NCBI GenBank assembly: GCA_001709035.1
Contig: LVKA01000019.1
Location: 186,001 to 250,000 of the forward strand
DNA from: Candidatus Thiodiazotropha endoloripes
Lineage (GTDB): Bacteria; Pseudomonadota; Gammaproteobacteria; Chromatiales; Chromatiaceae
Direction of reading: 5' to 3'
DNA length: 64,000 nucleotides
The position numbers and the translations under genes were made by a program. Below, piece after piece: positions 19,008 to 28,048 of the stretch (the first letter of the stretch is position 1; every line of letters begins with the position of its first letter). The notes under the pieces are model-generated. The model made no database searches, had not been told where the DNA came from, and worked only from the letters and a program-made list of their open reading frames with translations.

Positions 19008-20345
19008 ATGTCGCAAATCACACCCCAACAGATTGTTGCCGAACTGGATAAACATATCATCGGCCAGAACGATGCCAAGCGAGCGGTAGCCATTGCGCTG
19101 CGCAATCGCTGGCGCAGGGCTCAGGTGGATGAGGCCCTGCGGAATGAAATCACACCCAAGAACATCCTCATGATCGGCCCTACCGGGGTAGGAAAAACCG
19201 AGATTGCCCGCCGCCTGGCGAAACTGGCCAATGCCCCCTTCATTAAGGTGGAGGCGACCAAATTCACTGAAGTGGGCTATGTGGGTCGTGAAGTGGATTC
19301 GATCATTCGCGAACTGGCCGATTCCGCCGTGAAAATGGTCCGCGAAGGGGAGATGGAAAAGGTCTCCGAAGAGGCCAGCCATGCCGCGGAAGAGCGTATT
19401 CTCGATGTGCTGTTACCGGCCCCCAAACCCACTGGATGGGACGAGACCGAGAGCAGCAGCAGCGTCTCCAGCTCAACCCGGGAGAAGTTCCGCGAAAAGC
19501 TGCGCAGTGGCTCGATGGACGACAAAGAGATCGAAATCGAGGTCAATAGCACGCCGGTTGGCGTTGAAATCATGGCGCCCCCCGGCATGGAAGAGATGAC
19601 CAACCAGCTGCAGGGGATGTTCCAGAATCTGGGCAGCGGCAGAACCCGTCGGCGCAAGTTACGCATCAAAGACGCCTTCAAGGTGCTCAGCGACGAAGAG
19701 GCGGCGAAGCAGATCAATGAGGAAGATCTCAAGCTACGCGCTCTGGAGACCGTGGAGCAACACGGCATCGTGTTCATCGACGAGCTGGACAAGGTCACCA
19801 GCCGGGCAGAGACCAGTGGCGCCGACGTCTCCCGTGAGGGTGTCCAACGGGATCTGCTGCCACTGGTGGAAGGCTGCACCATCTCCACCAAGCACGGCAT
19901 GGTGAAGACCGATCATATTCTGTTCATCGCCTCCGGCGCCTTCCACCTCAGCAAGCCCTCGGACCTGATTCCGGAGCTGCAGGGACGACTGCCGATCCGG
20001 GTGGAGCTGTCCGCCCTCAACACCGATGACTTCACCCGCATTCTGACCGAACCCGATGCCTCGCTCACCGAGCAGTATCAAGCTCTGCTGAATACGGAAC
20101 AGGTACGCCTGGAGTTCACCGATGGGGGCATCAAGCGGATCGCGGAGACCGCCTGGCAAGTCAACGAGCGAACCGAGAACATCGGCGCACGACGCCTGCA
20201 CACGGTGATGGAACGACTGCTGGAGAGTGTCTCCTTCGAGGCCTCGGAGCAGAGCGGCGAAACCATCGTCATCGATGAGGCCTACGTGGACAGCCAGCTC
20301 TCCCAACTGGTGGCAGATGAGGACCTGAGCCAATATATCCTTTAG
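19008..20345 (+). CDS. hslU: HslUV protease ATPase subunit HslU
   Basis: A 445-residue AAA+ unfoldase partner of HslV. It begins with the family signature [16 protein letters not shown] and has Walker [10 protein letters not shown] (near residue 57), Walker B VFIDELDK and the sensor-2 region NIGARRLHT. The I-domain with its DE-rich insert spans about residues 110-240. The C-terminal tail, which inserts into HslV, is intact and ends YIL. Length matches E. coli HslU (443). Confidence 0.97.
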   Translation: MSQITPQQIVAELDKHIIGQNDAKRAVAIALRNRWRRAQVDEALRNEITPKNILMIGPTGVGKTEIARRLAKLANAPFIKVEATKFTEVGYVGREVDSIIRELADSAVKMVREGEMEKVSEEASHAAEERILDVLLPAPKPTGWDETESSSSVSSSTREKFREKLRSGSMDDKEIEIEVNSTPVGVEIMAPPGMEEMTNQLQGMFQNLGSGRTRRRKLRIKDAFKVLSDEEAAKQINEEDLKLRALETVEQHGIVFIDELDKVTSRAETSGADVSREGVQRDLLPLVEGCTISTKHGMVKTDHILFIASGAFHLSKPSDLIPELQGRLPIRVELSALNTDDFTRILTEPDASLTEQYQALLNTEQVRLEFTDGGIKRIAETAWQVNERTENIGARRLHTVMERLLESVSFEASEQSGETIVIDEAYVDSQLSQLVADEDLSQYIL

Positions 20346-20462
20346 CGATCAGCAATCGGTTGACTGGGACAAACCCTGTTCAAAGCCTGCTTATGGGTTA
20401 GCGGATCCGATATACAGTGGCCGCGCCCAACAATTGAATAACAGATGAATTGAGAGAAAACC

Positions 20463-20831
20463 ATGTCACACCCCAATCCGACAGAGATCCACCTGCATAA
20501 GCAGTCCCGTGTCCTGGAAATCAGTTTCGATGACGGTAACAAATACAGCTATCCCGCCGAGTATCTGCGGGTCTTCTCCCCCTCAGCGGAGGTTCAGGGC
20601 CATGGCCCGGGACAAGAAGTGTTGCAGGTTGGCAAGGAAGAGGTGAATATTGCCCATATTGATCCTGTGGGAAATTATGCCATCTGCCTGCACTTCGACG
20701 ACGAACACAATACCGGGATCTACTCCTGGGATACCTTGTATCAGTTGGGCGTCAACTACGAGCGTAACTGGCAGGACTACCTGCAACGACTGCAGGCAGC
20801 AGGTTACCAGCGCAAGGAGCCATCGGCTTAA
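20463..20831 (+). CDS. DUF971 / gamma-butyrobetaine hydroxylase-like N-terminal domain protein
   Basis: A 122-residue protein made of a single GBBH-like N-terminal (DUF971) domain, recognised from [20 protein letters not shown] and [22 protein letters not shown]. In eukaryotic gamma-butyrobetaine hydroxylase this domain is structural; the function of the stand-alone bacterial form is unknown. It sits between hslU and ubiE, a frequent gammaproteobacterial position. Confidence 0.85.
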   Translation: MSHPNPTEIHLHKQSRVLEISFDDGNKYSYPAEYLRVFSPSAEVQGHGPGQEVLQVGKEEVNIAHIDPVGNYAICLHFDDEHNTGIYSWDTLYQLGVNYERNWQDYLQRLQAAGYQRKEPSA

Positions 20832-20863
20832 GGCGCTCTTTGATTGAAACAATTGGTGAAGCC

Positions 20864-21613
20864 ATGAAGGATGAGAAGACGACACATTTCGGCTATCAGG
20901 ATGTGCCGGTCAGCGAAAAAGCGGGACGGGTTCGGCAGGTATTCGATTCCGTCGCCAACAAATATGACCTGATGAACGACCTGATGTCATTCGGCGTTCA
21001 CCGGCTGTGGAAGCGCCATACCATCGAAATGTCCGGTGTCCGTCAGGGACAGCGGGTTCTCGACCTGGCCGCCGGCACCGGCGATCTTTCTGCCCGCTTC
21101 AGTGGCCTGGTCGGCAATCAGGGGGAAGTGGTCTTCTCCGACATCAACGCCGCTATGCTCTCCCAGGGGCGGGACCGGATGATTGACGAGGGGCGGGTTG
21201 CCAATGTCCGATATGTTCAGGCCGATGCCCAATACCTGCCGTTTCCAGACGATCATTTCGATTGTGTCACCATCGGCTTCGGTCTGCGTAACGTCACCGA
21301 CAAGCAGCTGGCGTTGAATGCCATATTCCGGGTGGTAAAGCCCGGCGGACGTCTGCTGGTACTGGAGTTTTCCAAACCGGTCCTACAGCCGCTGCAGAAA
21401 GTCTATGACCTCTACTCCTTCACACTGCTGCCGAAGATCGGCAAATTGGTCACTCAGGATGAGGAGAGCTACCGCTACCTGGCGGAATCGATACGCATGC
21501 ACCCGGATCAGGAAACCTTGAAGGGCATGCTGGAACATGCCGGATTCGAGCGCTGCGACTACTTCAATCTGACCGGTGGCGTAGTCGCCATACACCGGGG
21601 CTACAAAGTCTAG
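20864..21613 (+). CDS. ubiE: Ubiquinone/menaquinone C-methyltransferase UbiE
   Basis: A 249-residue SAM-dependent methyltransferase. I choose the ATG at 20864 over a TTG at 20840 because it matches family length and gives the usual N-terminus ending in [10 protein letters not shown]. Motif I is [15 protein letters not shown]. The signatures [17 protein letters not shown] and LEFSKP are diagnostic. The enzyme C-methylates the demethylated quinone ring in ubiquinone (and menaquinone, if made) synthesis. It heads the ubiE-ubiJ-ubiB operon, four bases before ubiJ. Confidence 0.96.
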   Translation: MKDEKTTHFGYQDVPVSEKAGRVRQVFDSVANKYDLMNDLMSFGVHRLWKRHTIEMSGVRQGQRVLDLAAGTGDLSARFSGLVGNQGEVVFSDINAAMLSQGRDRMIDEGRVANVRYVQADAQYLPFPDDHFDCVTIGFGLRNVTDKQLALNAIFRVVKPGGRLLVLEFSKPVLQPLQKVYDLYSFTLLPKIGKLVTQDEESYRYLAESIRMHPDQETLKGMLEHAGFERCDYFNLTGGVVAIHRGYKV

Positions 21614-21617
21614 CACC

Positions 21618-22247
21618 ATGACTATCTCAGCCGCCCTATTCGCCAGCCTGGAGCACCTGCTCAACCAAGCCATCAACCTGGACTCTGAGGCCGCCAACCG
21701 ACTGGCCCCGATGCAGGGCCGGGTCATTCAGCTGGATCTGCTCGGCAGCGGGCTGAGCCTCTATATGATCCCCGAACCCCAGGGATTCCAGGTCCTCAGC
21801 CATTTCGAGGGCGAAGCGGACTGCCTGCTGCGCGGCACCCTGCTCGACCTGGCAAGCATGCGCAACCCCAACAACAGTGCCGATCAGCTGTTCAACGGTT
21901 CGGTCACCATCGAGGGGGATACCGCCCTGGCACAACGTTTCGGTGAGTTCTTCAGCCGCCTTGATATCGACTGGGAAGAGCAGCTCTCCCGACTCACCGG
22001 TGATATCGCCGCCCATCAGGTCGGCAGCTTGGCACGGGGCTTCCTGGGGTGGGGTAAACAGCTCAATCAGACCGCCAGCCTCAATCTGAAAGAGTATCTT
22101 GAGGAGGAATTACGGCTGATTCCCGGACGCTACGAGATGCAACCCTTTCTGCAGGACGTGGATCGCCTGCGTGACGATGTGGAACGTCTTGAGGCCCGCA
22201 TTCAGCGGCTATCCCCGGGTGACGACCAAGAGGACAAAACCTCGTGA
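21618..22247 (+). CDS. ubiJ: Ubiquinone biosynthesis accessory factor UbiJ
   Basis: A 209-residue protein with an SCP2-like lipid-binding domain in residues 20-125 and a C-terminal coiled coil ([19 protein letters not shown]). UbiJ belongs to the soluble Ubi complex and binds lipid ubiquinone intermediates, with UbiK as partner (encoded at 49576). It lies between ubiE and ubiB as in E. coli and overlaps ubiB by four bases. Confidence 0.9.
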   Translation: MTISAALFASLEHLLNQAINLDSEAANRLAPMQGRVIQLDLLGSGLSLYMIPEPQGFQVLSHFEGEADCLLRGTLLDLASMRNPNNSADQLFNGSVTIEGDTALAQRFGEFFSRLDIDWEEQLSRLTGDIAAHQVGSLARGFLGWGKQLNQTASLNLKEYLEEELRLIPGRYEMQPFLQDVDRLRDDVERLEARIQRLSPGDDQEDKTS

Positions 22248-23902
22248 TTCGTCCCTCTCAAGCACTCCGTCTGATCCACATTAATCTGGTGCTGCTGCGC
22301 CACGGCCTGGATGAGGTGATCCTCGCCACACATCTGTTCCGGCCGATCCGATTTCTGAGCTATCTCTCTCCCTGGTATTGGTTTCGCAAGGACCGGGGAA
22401 GCTACCCGGTGCGGATACGCCGGGCACTGGAAGATCTGGGGCCGATCTTTGTCAAATTCGGCCAGATCCTCTCAACCCGCCGCGACCTGCTACCTGACGA
22501 CATGGCCAATGAACTGGCGAAACTTCAGGATCGAGTCCCCCCCTTCCCTGGTAGCCAGGCGAGAAAAATCATCGAAAAGGCGTTCGGAAAACCGATCGAT
22601 GAGATGCTTGAAGCATTCGATGAGAAGCCGCTTGCCTCGGCCTCCATCGCCCAGGTGCACACCGCTCAACTGAAAGATGGGCGCAAGGTGGTGGTGAAGG
22701 TTTTGCGACCGAACATCGAAAAGACCATCCGACGGGATGTGGACCTGCTCTTCACCATCGCCCATTTGGCGGAAAAGTACTGGAAGGAGGGGCGCAGACT
22801 CAGGCCGGTGGAGGTTGTAGAGGAGTATGAGAAGACCATTTTCGATGAACTGGATCTGATGCGGGAAGCGGCCAACGCCTCCCAGTTGCGACGTAACTTC
22901 CTCGACAGCGAAACCCTTTATGTACCAGAGGTCTATTGGGATCTGACCCGGCAGAATGTGTTCGTCATGGAGCGCATCAGCGGCACACCCGTCGGCGATA
23001 TCGACACGCTGCGCAATCAGGGTATCAGTATGAAACTGCTTGGTGAACGGGGCGTCGAGATCTTTTTCACCCAGGTCTTCAAGTACAACTTTTTTCATGC
23101 CGATATGCATCCGGGCAATATTTTCGTCGAACCCAATGGACGTTATATCGCGGTGGATTTCGGCATCATGGGGACGCTCACCGAAGAGGATAAGCGCTAC
23201 CTGGCTGAGAACCTGCTCGCCTTCTTCAACCGGGACTACAAACGGGTCGCCCAGCTCCATGTGGCCTCCGGCTGGGTACCCAAGGAGACCCGGGTGGAAG
23301 AGTTCGAATCGGCGATTCGCACCGTCAGCGAGCCGATTTTCGAAAAACCTCTCAGCGAGATCTCCTTCGGCCACTTTCTGTTGCGCCTGTTCCAGACCGC
23401 GCGACGCTTCGATATGGAGGTCCAGCCGCAGCTGGTGCTGCTGCAGAAGACCCTGCTGAATATCGAGGGTCTGGGTCGTCAGCTCTATCCACAGCTCGAC
23501 CTCTGGACCACCGCGAAACCCTTCCTAGAACGTTGGATGAGTGAACAGATCGGACGCCGGGCGTTCGTCGGAAAACTGAAAAAGAACCTTCCCCAGATCG
23601 CGGAAAATCTGCCGGATCTGCCCAACAAACTGAACAAGATCATCGATGATGCTGCAGCCGGCAAGCTGACCCTCAATTGGGAGTCGCAAGAGCTGCAGAA
23701 ACTGCGCCAACAGATGCAGCACAACCACCTCAACACCCTGACCACCATCTCCGGCAGCGCGCTGTTGCTCAGCGGTTCATTGCTGCTGGTATTCGGCAGC
23801 GGCGGATTGATTCCGGCCACCCTGGCCACCGCACTCGGCTTCGGCCTGGGCAGTGGTGGCGGCATCCTGCTGCTGAGGAGCTGGATCAAAGCCTCCGGTT
23901 AA
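22244..23902 (+). CDS. ubiB: Ubiquinone biosynthesis regulatory kinase-like protein UbiB
   Basis: A 552-residue ABC1/ADCK-family atypical kinase-like protein. The [14 protein letters not shown] block is the KxGQ motif of the family. [12 protein letters not shown] replaces the kinase glycine loop with the alanine-rich form, and HADMHPGN and VDFG are catalytic-loop and metal-binding motifs. Two hydrophobic helices close the C-terminus. UbiB is thought to couple ATP hydrolysis to extraction of membrane-bound ubiquinone precursors. Length and gene order match E. coli. Confidence 0.96.
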   Translation: MIRPSQALRLIHINLVLLRHGLDEVILATHLFRPIRFLSYLSPWYWFRKDRGSYPVRIRRALEDLGPIFVKFGQILSTRRDLLPDDMANELAKLQDRVPPFPGSQARKIIEKAFGKPIDEMLEAFDEKPLASASIAQVHTAQLKDGRKVVVKVLRPNIEKTIRRDVDLLFTIAHLAEKYWKEGRRLRPVEVVEEYEKTIFDELDLMREAANASQLRRNFLDSETLYVPEVYWDLTRQNVFVMERISGTPVGDIDTLRNQGISMKLLGERGVEIFFTQVFKYNFFHADMHPGNIFVEPNGRYIAVDFGIMGTLTEEDKRYLAENLLAFFNRDYKRVAQLHVASGWVPKETRVEEFESAIRTVSEPIFEKPLSEISFGHFLLRLFQTARRFDMEVQPQLVLLQKTLLNIEGLGRQLYPQLDLWTTAKPFLERWMSEQIGRRAFVGKLKKNLPQIAENLPDLPNKLNKIIDDAAAGKLTLNWESQELQKLRQQMQHNHLNTLTTISGSALLLSGSLLLVFGSGGLIPATLATALGFGLGSGGGILLLRSWIKASG

Positions 23903-24320
23903 AACGAATAAACAGTCCGCAAATTAAAGCGAATCGTATCAGGTCTGAATGGTACTTACTGAAGTACCAAGACACTCATTGCGCTCAGTATAAGCAAAGG
24001 CTCTTGGTGGGGCAGGGCCCCACCCTACTGTAAATTCAGTGTGTAGGGTGGGGCCCTGCCCCACCAAATACTGCTTTAGCTAAGTACCATCCATATCAGG
24101 CCATGGTTTGCTTTGTTGCAATATGAAGTGCTTCCACTTGTCATACAATATTCTTATTTCATTTGCGTCTATTTGCGGACTAAATGCTTATCACCAATTG
24201 GGAGTGTTCGCAGTGATTAGGGCCCATTCGCGGTTGAAGCCTACTTATCCTGCAACTCCGCTTGGCGCAACCGAAAAATTGATCCATGATTAAAGTATGG
24301 TTCAGCGTAGGGAGAGAAGC
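23903..24320. other. Intergenic region carrying a palindromic element
   Basis: This 418-base gap follows ubiB. It holds the palindrome at 24004-24067, with flanking GGTACTT/AAGTACC-type words at about 23952 and 24085 that may mark the ends of a larger element. No credible gene is present; short ORFs here have no coding character. Confidence 0.5.
24004..24067. repeat. Nested GC-rich palindromic intergenic repeat
   Basis: Two perfect 25-base inverted arms (24004-24028 and 24043-24067) flank a 14-base AT-rich loop. Each arm contains its own smaller palindrome, GTGGGGC-agg-GCCCCAC, so the DNA can fold as one long hairpin or as two adjacent hairpins. The arms end in GTAGGGTGGGG-type sequence, which resembles REP-like families dispersed in gammaproteobacterial intergenic regions. 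It could also stop transcription downstream of ubiB, but no T-tract follows. Confidence 0.85.
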
Positions 24321-24839
24321 ATGACAGAGACCCCCCAAGATCCGATGGAACGCCTGGCGAAAGCCTATGACAAGATGTTGCATGAAGTACACGAAGCCGT
24401 CGAATCGGCCCGGGAGAACACCCTGCCCGGCCTCAAGGATTATCTTGAAGAGGCACGTGAAAAGATGATCGAACTGGGCGAACTGAGCCGGGAAGAGGCT
24501 GAAAAGGTCTCCACTTATGTGGAACGGGATATGAAAGATGCGGCCAGCTACCTGCTGGAGACCGGTGAGCAGCTATCTGCCTGGTGGCGTTTCGATGTAC
24601 AACAGGTGGAAGAGCGGATGCTGGAGATGTTCACCAGCGTCGCCGATCAAACCAAACTTGAGTTGGCCAAATTGGCCCAGCGTGCCAATACCGCATCCCT
24701 CTACCATACCGGCGAGGTTACAGGACCGGGTACTCTGATCTGTACCGGGTGCGGTAAAGAGATGCACTTCAAAAAAACCGGCCACATTCCACCTTGCTCA
24801 GGTTGCAAGGGAACCGATTTTCAGCGTTCCGGCAGCTGA
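24321..24839 (+). CDS. Zinc ribbon-containing protein (DUF1451 family)
   Basis: A 172-residue protein starting at ATG 24321 behind GGGAGAGAAG; an upstream start at 24297 is less likely. It is mostly helical and charged (residues 1-115), then ends in a four-cysteine zinc ribbon, CTGCGKEMHF followed by CSGCKG. This layout is that of the DUF1451 zinc-ribbon family, whose function is not known. It stands alone between the palindromic repeat and a minus-strand gene. Confidence 0.8.
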   Translation: MTETPQDPMERLAKAYDKMLHEVHEAVESARENTLPGLKDYLEEAREKMIELGELSREEAEKVSTYVERDMKDAASYLLETGEQLSAWWRFDVQQVEERMLEMFTSVADQTKLELAKLAQRANTASLYHTGEVTGPGTLICTGCGKEMHFKKTGHIPPCSGCKGTDFQRSGS

Positions 24840-24933
24840 TACGGTCAACCCGGCAACTGTTTCGTCGCCGGGATTAAAAACCATGTCGTGATAACCGGCC
24901 CTGGAAACTGAACGATTCCAGGGCCTCATCCGG

Positions 24934-25383
24934 TTATGCGGCATAGCGCTCCTTAGCCTCCCGGGCCGCTTTCGCCTCTTGCACACTGTAGGCCTTACCG
25001 GACCACAGCATCTGGTAGGCGATCTCCTCATTACCGTTTTCACAGATCTCCACGACCCGTTTGAAAAGTGGTTGAAAAGTCTCACTGCGGTGAGACTGCT
25101 CATGCTCCTCGAAGCTTCGCCAGAAGGTGACGATCAATGCCTCACGGGATTTCATTTCACTCTCCACCGCCTGGCCGATGGTCGATCCTTCATTGGAAAT
25201 CTGGCCGCTGTTGAGGGCGACGAAACCGCCGATGAAGCCGGTCTCGGAGTGATAGGTTTTGACGTTTTCACACAGTTCGGCAACCCGCTCCTGCAGATCA
25301 TCCACAGTATAACCCGGCTTGAGGATCACACGATTTACTGTCACCGCACCATCATAGGGAAAATCAGCAATCAATCCGCTCAT
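24934..25383 (-). CDS. Dimeric alpha-beta barrel (ABM-like) protein
   Basis: A 149-residue protein; the start at 25383 is fixed by GGAGGT five bases upstream. The segments ALIVTFWRSFEEHEQSHRSETFQPLF and GFIGGFVALN suggest a dimeric alpha-beta barrel of the antibiotic-biosynthesis-monooxygenase type. This is judged from pattern only, and I do not recognise the exact family. Such proteins can be monooxygenases, haem-degrading or haem-binding proteins. A palindromic Rrf2/IscR-like site lies just upstream. The downstream 116 bases separate it from the ApbE operon, which appears independent. Confidence 0.5.
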   Translation of the reverse strand: MSGLIADFPYDGAVTVNRVILKPGYTVDDLQERVAELCENVKTYHSETGFIGGFVALNSGQISNEGSTIGQAVESEMKSREALIVTFWRSFEEHEQSHRSETFQPLFKRVVEICENGNEEIAYQMLWSGKAYSVQEAKAAREAKERYAA

Positions 25384-25402
25384 GGCTACCTCCAAGAAAA
25401 TT

Positions 25403-25439
25403 ACTATATTCTAAATTTCTGACTAAAATACTTGGAAAT
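25403..25439 (-). promoter_or_regulatory. Candidate promoter with Rrf2/IscR-type operator
   Basis: A 25-base imperfect palindrome at 25415-25439 has the core GACTAAAATACTTGG inside ATTTC/GAAAT outer arms. It resembles type-1 IscR operators (GACTAAAATA-x-TCGG). It overlaps the -35 region of a leftward promoter whose -10 hexamer TATAGT lies at 25408-25403, about 20 bases before the Shine-Dalgarno sequence. Repression by an Rrf2-family Fe-S or NO sensor is inferred. Confidence 0.45.
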
Positions 25440-25499
25440 AGTTCTGAACTTATAACCACATGTTGTTTATAGAATTTATCAACTTTGACAAGGATCAGA

Positions 25500-26393
25500 T
25501 CAAGGTGTCAGCCAATACTGCACAGACTGAATCTGCAGAAAAGCTTCCGCCTCGGGGCCCTGTAGCAGGGCCAAGGTGGCCAACAAGCCGGCCTCGGTGC
25601 AGGTTGCGGCGGCGACAGTTGCCGAGCGTAGTGATGCATCGATGGGCCAGCCAGTTTTGGGATTCAGCAGATGGCCATAACGCTTTCCATTGTGCAGCAA
25701 ATAGCGCCGGGTATCGCCACTGGTTGCCAGGGCGCCCCGGCTGATCTTCAGCACACCCTTTGGTGTGTCAGGGTGGCTCGGGTTCTCAATACCAACCGAC
25801 CAGGGCTGATTGGTAAGCCTAATCCCGCCTGTGCAGATATCGCCACCGTAGTTAATCAGCAGCGCCCTGTCGGTCTGCTGCTGCAGCAGCTGCAACGTGC
25901 GATCCACCGCATACTCTTTGCCGATACCGCCAAAGTCTATCTCCATACCCTTGGGAAGTGTCAGACAGGGCCTGGCCCAAGTCAGCTTGTGCCAACCCAC
26001 TAAGGGCAGGATCTGTTCAACCTGTTGTGGACTGGGCAGTTGATTGCCGCCATCAAAACACCAGATACGCCTCAACACGCCGGATGTGATATCGAACAAA
26101 CCGTCACTCAACTGCCAACAAAACCGGGCAAAGTCGAGCAGCTGAGCCACCTCCTCATCGACCTCAACAGGTTTCCCGCCACTGTTGTTGATGAGATGGA
26201 CCGGATTGTCATTGAGATAGCGACTGAACTTGGACTCGATGCGCCAGGCTTCATGGGCAGCGATGTTGAGCAGCCGCTTTGCCTGTGCTTCATCATCGAC
26301 CTCCATGAACAGCTCACAGGGACTTGCCATGGCTTCAAACGAACCGATCCAGTAGCTGTCTGCTGCAATCAGTCTGACTGGACGATCGTTCAC
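25500..26393 (-). CDS. apbE: FAD:protein FMN transferase (ApbE family)
   Basis: A 297-residue ApbE-family protein starting at GTG 26393 behind GGAGGG. The signatures ESKFSRYLNDN, DFGGIGKEYAVDR, NYGGDICTGG, SGDTRRYL and GHLLNPKTGWP form the FAD/Mg2+ site. ApbE cleaves FAD and attaches FMN to a Ser/Thr of a target protein. Unlike typical periplasmic ApbE proteins, the N-terminus has no signal peptide or lipobox, so the product appears cytoplasmic or the export signal is atypical. It is the last gene of a TlpA-DUF4266-DUF3570-ApbE operon; the DUF3570 protein carries a candidate target motif. Confidence 0.88.
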   Translation of the reverse strand: MNDRPVRLIAADSYWIGSFEAMASPCELFMEVDDEAQAKRLLNIAAHEAWRIESKFSRYLNDNPVHLINNSGGKPVEVDEEVAQLLDFARFCWQLSDGLFDITSGVLRRIWCFDGGNQLPSPQQVEQILPLVGWHKLTWARPCLTLPKGMEIDFGGIGKEYAVDRTLQLLQQQTDRALLINYGGDICTGGIRLTNQPWSVGIENPSHPDTPKGVLKISRGALATSGDTRRYLLHNGKRYGHLLNPKTGWPIDASLRSATVAAATCTEAGLLATLALLQGPEAEAFLQIQSVQYWLTP

Positions 26394-26480
26394 TGTCCCT
26401 CCGCCTGGGGCCTGACTGGATATCGATTAGATAAACCCGGCAACAAAGTATGTCGTATTAATAACGGGCCGCCAAACAGC

Positions 26481-27764
26481 TTAAAACTTATAACTTAACT
26501 GGACAATCAGTGCTTCAACATCGGGATAGAGCTCCATATCATTGAGTATTCCCGGAATCACCGACTCGGTGTTGTCGTTGCTTTGCAGATAGTATTCCAG
26601 TCGCAGACTCAGCTCCTGCTCATTCCTCAGGGCCACCCCATATCGCATACCGATGGTCAGCGCCTGCATATTCCCCAACCGGTAATCGGCTGAGACATGA
26701 TCGGGCAGGCTTTCGTCCTGTATGAAAAAACGCCGATAGAAATCCGCTTCACTTTGATCATAGTATCGGATATGCGGCTCCAGATATTGTCGGCCATCCA
26801 GCATCCAGCGGTAGCGCAGGTCGATGGTATGGGAGGTGATACCCCAGTCATCCCAGAAGTAGCGATAGGAGAGATCGAGGATATCCGTTTCAAATTGGTG
26901 CTTTACCTGCCAGTAAAGACTTTGCTTCTGGCGTGCATCCGGACGCTGCTCGTAGCGGTACTCCAACGGGCGCCCATCTTCGCCCACCACACTGACGATC
27001 TTGAAGGGATCAGTAAGATAGCCGGAAACATCACTGAATGAGTAACTTACCTGCATGATGGTCTTGCGATCGATCACCTGAGTAAGGCCGAATATCAGAT
27101 CCAGGGTATCCTTGTTGTCCTCGCTGTCACCCCGGCTGGCGTTGAACTCGCTTCGATAATCCGCCTGCCCGTTATCGATGACCATGCTCGACAGGCCGAT
27201 GGGGATATCGCCCTCCGGGCTTACCGTATCGTAGGCCAGAGAGAGCCCGGCATTCAGTGTGGTGTTGCGCTTGATGAAGTCCCTGGAGAGGTTGGCGTTG
27301 GCACTCAATGAACTGTAGTCATACTCGGTTGAGAAATTGACACCGAAAGCGGTTTTGTAATCCCGGTTGATTGGCTGTTCCCAACGGGAACTGAGAGCGA
27401 ACCGGTTATCCCGAAAGGTATCATCCAGCGGCGTCTCTTCCGCCGAAGCGGTATAGACGCCTTTGCCTGAGGGTCGGGTAAAGGTCTGTGGCTGATCGCT
27501 GGGCGTTGCACCATTGGCCGAGGCCCCGCTCAAGGTGTCGAAAACAAATTTCAGATTCAGCGCCTTCTCTTCACCAAAATCCCGTGTGGCACTGATCACC
27601 GGCTCCACTGCAGTTACCCTGTCCACTTCGGAGTAGTAGAGTACCGCACTGTCGAAACTCCAATCCCCCTCCTCGCCCAGACTGTCGCTACAATTCACCC
27701 CAAGCAGGCCGCAGGTTGCCGCCGTCAAAGCATGGCGTATTTTTTTCGGCTTCTTCAATTGCAC
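26481..27764 (-). CDS. DUF3570 outer-membrane beta-barrel protein
   Basis: A protein of about 427 residues. The GTG at 27764 is preferred over the TTG at 27770 because GGAGG lies nine bases upstream of it. After a basic N-terminus with a hydrophobic stretch (probable signal peptide), it is rich in alternating aromatic beta-strands and ends in SYKF, an outer-membrane barrel terminus. The DUF3570 hallmark near residues 76-87, DTLSGASANGAT, is followed by QTFTRPSG. The first part, D-x-x-S-G-A-S, resembles the consensus at which ApbE attaches FMN (D-x-x-[ST]-[GS]-A-[ST], last residue modified, here Ser82). DUF3570 proteins are of unknown function. The start overlaps the DUF4266 gene by ten bases. 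Confidence 0.85.
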   Translation of the reverse strand: MQLKKPKKIRHALTAATCGLLGVNCSDSLGEEGDWSFDSAVLYYSEVDRVTAVEPVISATRDFGEEKALNLKFVFDTLSGASANGATPSDQPQTFTRPSGKGVYTASAEETPLDDTFRDNRFALSSRWEQPINRDYKTAFGVNFSTEYDYSSLSANANLSRDFIKRNTTLNAGLSLAYDTVSPEGDIPIGLSSMVIDNGQADYRSEFNASRGDSEDNKDTLDLIFGLTQVIDRKTIMQVSYSFSDVSGYLTDPFKIVSVVGEDGRPLEYRYEQRPDARQKQSLYWQVKHQFETDILDLSYRYFWDDWGITSHTIDLRYRWMLDGRQYLEPHIRYYDQSEADFYRRFFIQDESLPDHVSADYRLGNMQALTIGMRYGVALRNEQELSLRLEYYLQSNDNTESVIPGILNDMELYPDVEALIVQLSYKF

Positions 27765-27976
27765 CCACAACCCCCTCCGGCAAAACCCCGGCCGCCGCTC
27801 GACGCCTCTTTACTGAAGTAGATATGGTCATCAAGACCGGCACTGATCGGATCCGAAATCAACTGCATCTCGGGTTTTGCAAGAACATTACGCTGCCAGG
27901 GTTCCACCCCCAGATTCGCACAACCTGTCAGTGGCAGCACTACAGCAAATGTCACCAGGAACAACTTTACCGACAT
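27755..27976 (-). CDS. DUF4266 small lipoprotein with Gly/Cys C-terminus
   Basis: A 73-residue lipoprotein starting at ATG 27976. The signal peptide ends in LPLTGC (lipobox), followed by GVEPWQRNVLAKPEM, which is diagnostic of DUF4266. The chain ends in a glycine-rich segment finishing GGGCGCN, with two closely spaced cysteines that could bind a metal or form a redox pair. It always tends to travel with DUF3570, and here the reading frames overlap. The function is unknown. Confidence 0.85.
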   Translation of the reverse strand: MSVKLFLVTFAVVLPLTGCANLGVEPWQRNVLAKPEMQLISDPISAGLDDHIYFSKEASSGGRGFAGGGCGCN

Positions 27977-28048
27977 ACTCTCATCATCCTTATAACACCG
28001 TAGCAAAACGGGACCCGGACATTATGACAAAGTTATATTTAACAAATC

